Shown here piece after piece: positions 6,560 through 10,460 of a DNA stretch of 10,460 bases. A program made the position numbers and the translations under genes. Source of the stretch: Muribaculaceae bacterium (GTDB lineage: Bacteria > Bacteroidota > Bacteroidia > Bacteroidales > Muribaculaceae); assembly GCA_017962285.1 (NCBI GenBank), contig JAGCVR010000218.1:1-10460 (forward strand), given 5' to 3'. Each line of letters begins with the position of its first letter. Positions within the stretch are counted from its first letter, which is position 1. The notes under the pieces were generated by a model. It was not told where the DNA came from, ran no database searches, and saw only the letters and a list, made by a program, of their open reading frames with translations.

Positions 6560-7720
6560 TTACGCCTTTTCCTTCGGCAGTTTGGTTATAAGAAAGAACA
6601 TATAACTCCAAGCTACCGAGAGAAGCACTATTGCAGCCACCTGAGTGTGGAACGAGTCGGTGACAAAACCTATTATCGAGGGTATCACCGCACCGCCACA
6701 GATTCCTGCCACAAGCAGCGCCGAAACCTCGTTGGCTTTCTCCGGCACACGTTTCCTGGAAAGGCCGAATATTATCGAGAACAGATTGGCATAGCCCAAC
6801 CCGAATATCGCCACACATATTAATATATAGACAAGATTGCTTCCGGCAAGCATCAGGAGCAGACCTGCCATTGCCACAACCACGCTGCCCACATAGAACA
6901 ACTTTTCCGAGAACTTCAGCATCAGCACGCCACCGGCAAAAGCTCCCACCGTGCGGGCAAGGAAATAGACGCTGTTGCCCAGGTCGGCCTTGTTAAGCGC
7001 AAGCCCGCAACGCTCCTGAAGAAATTTCGGGAAGGTCATGTTCATGCCCACATCCACGCCCACGAGCACAAGTATGCCAATGAAATAAAGCAGTATCACC
7101 TTATCTTTCAACAAATCGAATGTGGGACGGAACGACACTTTCGCCGCCTCCACCTTCCGCTCCTCAATGGGCGCGAAATAAAGCCATATCAGAGCCAGCA
7201 ATGACAGCACGGCATAAATGGGGAATATGAGTTTCCACCCGAACACGAGTCCTGCCGCCCATGAAACGATGATCGGGCCCAGGAACGAACAGATGGCCTT
7301 TATGAACTGCCCCAGCGTGAGTGTGCCTGTGAGTTTCTGTTCACTCACCACATCAGTCACGAGCGGATTCATCGACACTTGCAGGATAGTGTTCCCGATT
7401 CCCACAAGCGTGAATGCGACCAGCATTGAACCAAACGAATACGATATCAATGGCACCGCCATAGCCACCACGTGGCAGAGGAAACTCGCCAGCACGGTGT
7501 TTTTCCTGCCAATGCGGTTCATCAGCATTCCTGTGGGGATAGCGAGTATCAGGAACCACAAGAAACACGACATTGAAATCAGATTCACCATCGAATCCGA
7601 AAGCGTGAAATCTTCCTTCACATGATTCACCGCCATACCAATGATGTCCACGAATCCCATTATGAAGAACCCGAACATCACCGGCAACAGCACAACAAGT
7701 GCATTTTTCCTGTTATTCAT
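6560..7720 (-). CDS. Major facilitator superfamily transporter
   Basis: This 386-residue inner-membrane protein is hydrophobic throughout, with about 12 membrane segments. The loop between segments 2 and 3 reads GMLMNRIGRKN, matching the MFS signature G-x-L-x-D-R-x-G-R-K with Asn at the usual Asp. A cytoplasmic linker after segment 6 (about IEERKVEAAKVSF) separates the two halves. The N-terminal FGFFIMGFVD pattern recalls the fucose/glucose-galactose (FHS) type of sugar transporters common in Bacteroidales, but the substrate cannot be assigned. It lies 39 bases after gmhA on the same strand and is probably the last gene of that operon. Being next to gmhA could hint at sugar or sugar-phosphate transport, but that is only inference. 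Confidence 0.88.
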   Translation of the reverse strand: MNNRKNALVVLLPVMFGFFIMGFVDIIGMAVNHVKEDFTLSDSMVNLISMSCFLWFLILAIPTGMLMNRIGRKNTVLASFLCHVVAMAVPLISYSFGSMLVAFTLVGIGNTILQVSMNPLVTDVVSEQKLTGTLTLGQFIKAICSFLGPIIVSWAAGLVFGWKLIFPIYAVLSLLALIWLYFAPIEERKVEAAKVSFRPTFDLLKDKVILLYFIGILVLVGVDVGMNMTFPKFLQERCGLALNKADLGNSVYFLARTVGAFAGGVLMLKFSEKLFYVGSVVVAMAGLLLMLAGSNLVYILICVAIFGLGYANLFSIIFGLSRKRVPEKANEVSALLVAGICGGAVIPSIIGFVTDSFHTQVAAIVLLSVAWSYMFFLITKLPKEKA

Positions 7721-7759
7721 AGTTTATTTAAAATTAATTATCCTCAAAACCAATCACTT

Positions 7760-8338
7760 TCATGAAACGTGGGTGAGTTTCTCTATCGCCTCTATCATGA
7801 TGTGAATAACCTTGATGTGAATTTCCTGAATGCGGTCACTGAATTGTGTGCGTGGTGCCTGAATAGCCACATCGGCAAGCAGCGCAAGGCGATTCTCTCC
7901 CATCGAAGTCAATGCCACTACCTTCATTCCTTTCTCATGTGCCGCATTTGCGGCGCGAATCACATTCTCAGAGTTTCCGCTGGTACTGATGGCAAGCAGC
8001 ACATCCCCCTTGCAGCCAACCCCCTCGATATAGCGGGCAAACACCTCTTCGAAAGAGAAATCGTTGGCAGTGCACGTTATAACGGCAGGGTCATTGATGG
8101 CTATGCCGGGCAGCGAACGGCGGTCGCGACGGAAACGTCCCGTAAGTTCCTCTGCAAAATGAGTGGCATCGCACAAAGAGCCGCCATTGCCGCACGAAAT
8201 GACTTTGCCACCGGAATTGAGCGACTCAGCCATAATCCTGGCTGCAGAGAGAATCTTTTCCACAGATTGTTCGTTCTGTAAAAACTCCTTAAGCACATCT
8301 TGTGTCTCCGTCAGGCTATTCCTTATCAAATCTTCCAT
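7760..8338 (-). CDS. gmhA: Sedoheptulose 7-phosphate isomerase
   Basis: GmhA converts D-sedoheptulose 7-phosphate to D-glycero-D-manno-heptose 7-phosphate, the first step toward ADP-heptose or GDP-heptose for LPS core or surface glycans. The 192-residue product has the same length as the E. coli enzyme and aligns along its whole length. It has SCGNGG at 48-53, THFAEELTGR with the zinc ligands His 60 and Glu 64, ISTSGNS (117-123, sugar-phosphate loop of the SIS fold), and RIQEIHIKVIHI with Gln 171 and His 179. It is cytoplasmic and tetrameric in known members. It lies 45 bases after waaA, which also serves the LPS inner core, and 39 bases before the MFS gene. Confidence 0.95.
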   Translation of the reverse strand: MEDLIRNSLTETQDVLKEFLQNEQSVEKILSAARIMAESLNSGGKVISCGNGGSLCDATHFAEELTGRFRRDRRSLPGIAINDPAVITCTANDFSFEEVFARYIEGVGCKGDVLLAISTSGNSENVIRAANAAHEKGMKVVALTSMGENRLALLADVAIQAPRTQFSDRIQEIHIKVIHIMIEAIEKLTHVS

Positions 8339-8383
8339 AAGTCGGGTTTTTAATACGTTAATATTGTCAAAAAAATTATTCTT

Positions 8384-9640
8384 CTAATTCACCGATTTCC
8401 TGATTCTGAGCGAGGAAAAAATATTCTTATAAATGAACTCGGTAGCCCCCAGATGGGTCTCTATGTAGTTACGGCTCATCTGTCCGCTTCGACGCAGCAA
8501 GTCTGGTTTTTCCTGCAATTTGTTCATAACGGCAGCGAAATCTTCGGCACTTTTCACTTCGAATGCCCCGCCACACGCAATCAGGTCTTTCGCCTCTTGA
8601 AATTTCTCGTGCTTCGGACCGAAAATCACGGGTATTCCATACACGGCAGCTTCATTCACATTGTGAATACCCGAGCCGAATCCACCACCCACATAGGCTA
8701 CCTGACCATAGCGGTAGATCGACGACAGGATTCCGAAACAATCAATTATAAGGCAATCCACTTCTGCCGCCTCCGATTCCGGGGTCATGGTGTAGAGCGA
8801 AGTGGGGCGCTTCATGCGAGCCTTAATGGCGTTCAGACGCTCATTGTTGAACTCATGAGGCGCTATTATCAGCTTCACTTCGGGATGCGTGTTGAAATAC
8901 GGTATCACTATATCCTCGTCGGGTTGCCACGAACTGCCCATCACCAATGTCAATGGAGATTTTTCGGTCATGTGTTCTATTGCCGGGAACTCCTTGGCAT
9001 TTTCCCGAACTTTCGCCACTGTATCGAAACGGGTGTCGCCGGAAATCTCCACATTCTCCACACCGATTTTCCGCAACAGCGCACGAGACTCCTCGTTCTG
9101 GACAAAGATTGTGGTATAGCACCGCAGCATATCTGCGAACATACGTCCCCACGGACGGAAAAACACCTGACCTGGCCGGAATATCGCCGAAATGATATAA
9201 GTGGGGATTTCCCTGCGCTTCAACTCCTGAAGATAGTTTCCCCAGAATTCGTATTTAATGAATATCGCCATCTTCAGTCGCACCAGCGAAAGAAAACGTG
9301 CCACATTCTGCGGGGTGTCGAATGGCAGATACACCACCACATCGGCGTTGCTGTACCCTTTTCGCACCTCATAACCCGATGGCGAGAAAAACGAGAGCAA
9401 TATCTTTGCTTCGGGGTAATCGACCTTGATTTTCTCAATCAGCGGTCGCCCCTGCTCAAACTCACCAAGCGATGACGCATGAAACCAGATATATTCCTTT
9501 TCTGTATCGATATTCTCCTCAAGTGTCTTGAATGTCTCGGCTTGACCGCGCAGCATCTTTTTCGCTTTGGCTTTATAGACCGAAGCAATTTTCACCCCGA
9601 GTGCGTAGGCCTTTATCCCTATGTTGTAGAATGGATTCAT
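8384..9640 (-). CDS. waaA: 3-deoxy-D-manno-octulosonic acid (Kdo) transferase
   Basis: WaaA transfers Kdo from CMP-Kdo to the lipid A precursor at the cytoplasmic face of the inner membrane. The 418-residue product shows the family pattern: an N-terminal helical segment for membrane attachment (about 1-28), then WFHASSLGEFEQG with the catalytic Glu 60. YLPFDTP, KYEFWGN and GDTRFDTV follow, and the second domain has the GGGFGSGIHNVNEAAVYGIPVIFGP block that binds the CMP-Kdo donor. I chose ATG at 9640 because MNPFYNIGIKAY matches the usual N-terminus; the frame is open to 9676, but that would overlap the upstream gene. It starts four bases after the upstream stop codon, which implies co-transcription and likely translational coupling. 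Whether it adds one or two Kdo residues cannot be read from sequence. Confidence 0.94.
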   Translation of the reverse strand: MNPFYNIGIKAYALGVKIASVYKAKAKKMLRGQAETFKTLEENIDTEKEYIWFHASSLGEFEQGRPLIEKIKVDYPEAKILLSFFSPSGYEVRKGYSNADVVVYLPFDTPQNVARFLSLVRLKMAIFIKYEFWGNYLQELKRREIPTYIISAIFRPGQVFFRPWGRMFADMLRCYTTIFVQNEESRALLRKIGVENVEISGDTRFDTVAKVRENAKEFPAIEHMTEKSPLTLVMGSSWQPDEDIVIPYFNTHPEVKLIIAPHEFNNERLNAIKARMKRPTSLYTMTPESEAAEVDCLIIDCFGILSSIYRYGQVAYVGGGFGSGIHNVNEAAVYGIPVIFGPKHEKFQEAKDLIACGGAFEVKSAEDFAAVMNKLQEKPDLLRRSGQMSRNYIETHLGATEFIYKNIFSSLRIRKSVN

Positions 9641-9644
9641 CTCT

Positions 9645-10460
9645 CTAATATATTGAACGTAACTTTGGCATCGCAATCATCCCGTCACGATTCTTTCTGT
9701 TACGCCAAATGTCGTTATTAATATAAAATCTCACGCCAATCTGCTGCCAGAACCCGAACATCTTGTCTGTAACATGAGCCGACAGAGATGCCGTGACATC
9801 AACAAACTCCGTGTTTACAACATGTGCAATGACATCCGTGCGGCTGTAAATCTTATATCGGTAATATGGGTCGCCAAGATTCAGTTCACACCCGAACTGC
9901 TCGTAGAGCGGAAACAGATCTTTCCCGGCAAAAAATGTCTCCCGCGCTTCAATCCACCGGTAACGGCAACGTGCATCAGCGACAAATCCCGCCGGAGTCT
10001 GCCATTTTCCCTGGGCACGGTTGCGTTCAAGCTGGATAATCGGTCCCAAACGGAATGCCAATGTATCAAGCCCGGTGCGTTTCGTGAAATCCAGTCCCAC
10101 CATTGGATTTATCGTGGCATCATCGTTCACGCTCTCGCCTTCGGGTGCGTTTTTCCGTTTTGCCAGGTGATTGTACTGCACATGTCCGCCAATGGTAAAC
10201 AGCGCCCCGATGTGATAGGACGAGTTGAATCCCACCACAAACGCCTCGCGACGCGTCTCACTTTGCAGCTGGCGCCAGTCGAGCATCAGTTCACTGTATC
10301 CGCTGCGCGTTGTTTTCTGCGCCAGCAAGCCTCGTATCACCGGCTGATGATAGGCGAGCGAATCGCTCCACAGGTATTTGGGAACATCGCTCAGCAAGAC
10401 GGTGCGTGGAATAAAGACCATCGACAGGCGCCAACCGTTTTGCGCATAACGATACTGGAA
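9645..10460 (-). CDS. Probable outer-membrane beta-barrel protein (5' end outside window)
   Basis: The frame is open to the window edge (271 codons seen), so the true start is beyond base 10460 and the ATG at 10421 is probably internal. The sequence alternates polar and hydrophobic/aromatic residues in many short stretches (for example FVVGFNSSYHIGALF and FRLGPIIQLERN), the pattern expected of membrane beta-strands with loops between. No cofactor or catalytic motif is visible, and I cannot name the family. It is immediately upstream of waaA with four bases between them, so it likely belongs to the LPS-related operon. A soluble beta-rich protein is the main alternative. Confidence 0.65.
   Translation of the reverse strand, partial: FQYRYAQNGWRLSMVFIPRTVLLSDVPKYLWSDSLAYHQPVIRGLLAQKTTRSGYSELMLDWRQLQSETRREAFVVGFNSSYHIGALFTIGGHVQYNHLAKRKNAPEGESVNDDATINPMVGLDFTKRTGLDTLAFRLGPIIQLERNRAQGKWQTPAGFVADARCRYRWIEARETFFAGKDLFPLYEQFGCELNLGDPYYRYKIYSRTDVIAHVVNTEFVDVTASLSAHVTDKMFGFWQQIGVRFYINNDIWRNRKNRDGMIAMPKLRSIY

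Overview
The window looks like a piece of a Bacteroidales chromosome, possibly of a gut lineage such as Muribaculaceae or Prevotellaceae. I base this on TAnnTTTG-type -7 promoter boxes, the near absence of Shine-Dalgarno sequences, the lipobox lipoproteins, and the protein relationships. The family-level guess is weak. GC content looks near 50%.

Layout, left to right. (1) 1-222: the 3' end of a monofunctional peptidoglycan glycosyltransferase gene (mtgA), plus strand. (2) 349-1875: a secreted protein with a signal peptide, a long Ser/Asn/Thr-rich repeat region and an unrecognised aromatic-rich C-terminal domain. It is interrupted by an in-frame TAA at 733-735 and ends at a strong terminator (1907-1947). 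(3) 1948-2330: a non-coding stretch holding about ten successive short hairpins with mostly 3-nt loops and a TTYAAC hexamer repeat. This is the most unusual feature here. (4) 2333-6543: a promoter followed by five co-directional genes: ugd (nucleotide-sugar dehydrogenase, with an in-frame TAA at 3429-3431), two small lipoproteins that look related to each other, a long-chain polyprenyl diphosphate synthase, and a TatD-family metal hydrolase. (5) 10460-6560, minus strand and convergent with the previous block: an outer-membrane-like protein (5' end outside the window), waaA (Kdo transferase), gmhA (sedoheptulose-7-phosphate isomerase) and an MFS transporter, in tight operon-like spacing.

Much of the window serves the cell envelope: peptidoglycan polymerisation (mtgA), UDP-sugar acid supply (ugd), isoprenoid chains (polyprenyl synthase), and LPS inner-core synthesis (gmhA for heptose, waaA for Kdo). 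The genes themselves are ordinary. The features worth following up are the hairpin array and the two otherwise well-preserved genes, one on each side of it, that each carry a single in-frame stop. The ugd copy also lacks two glycines that are normally conserved.
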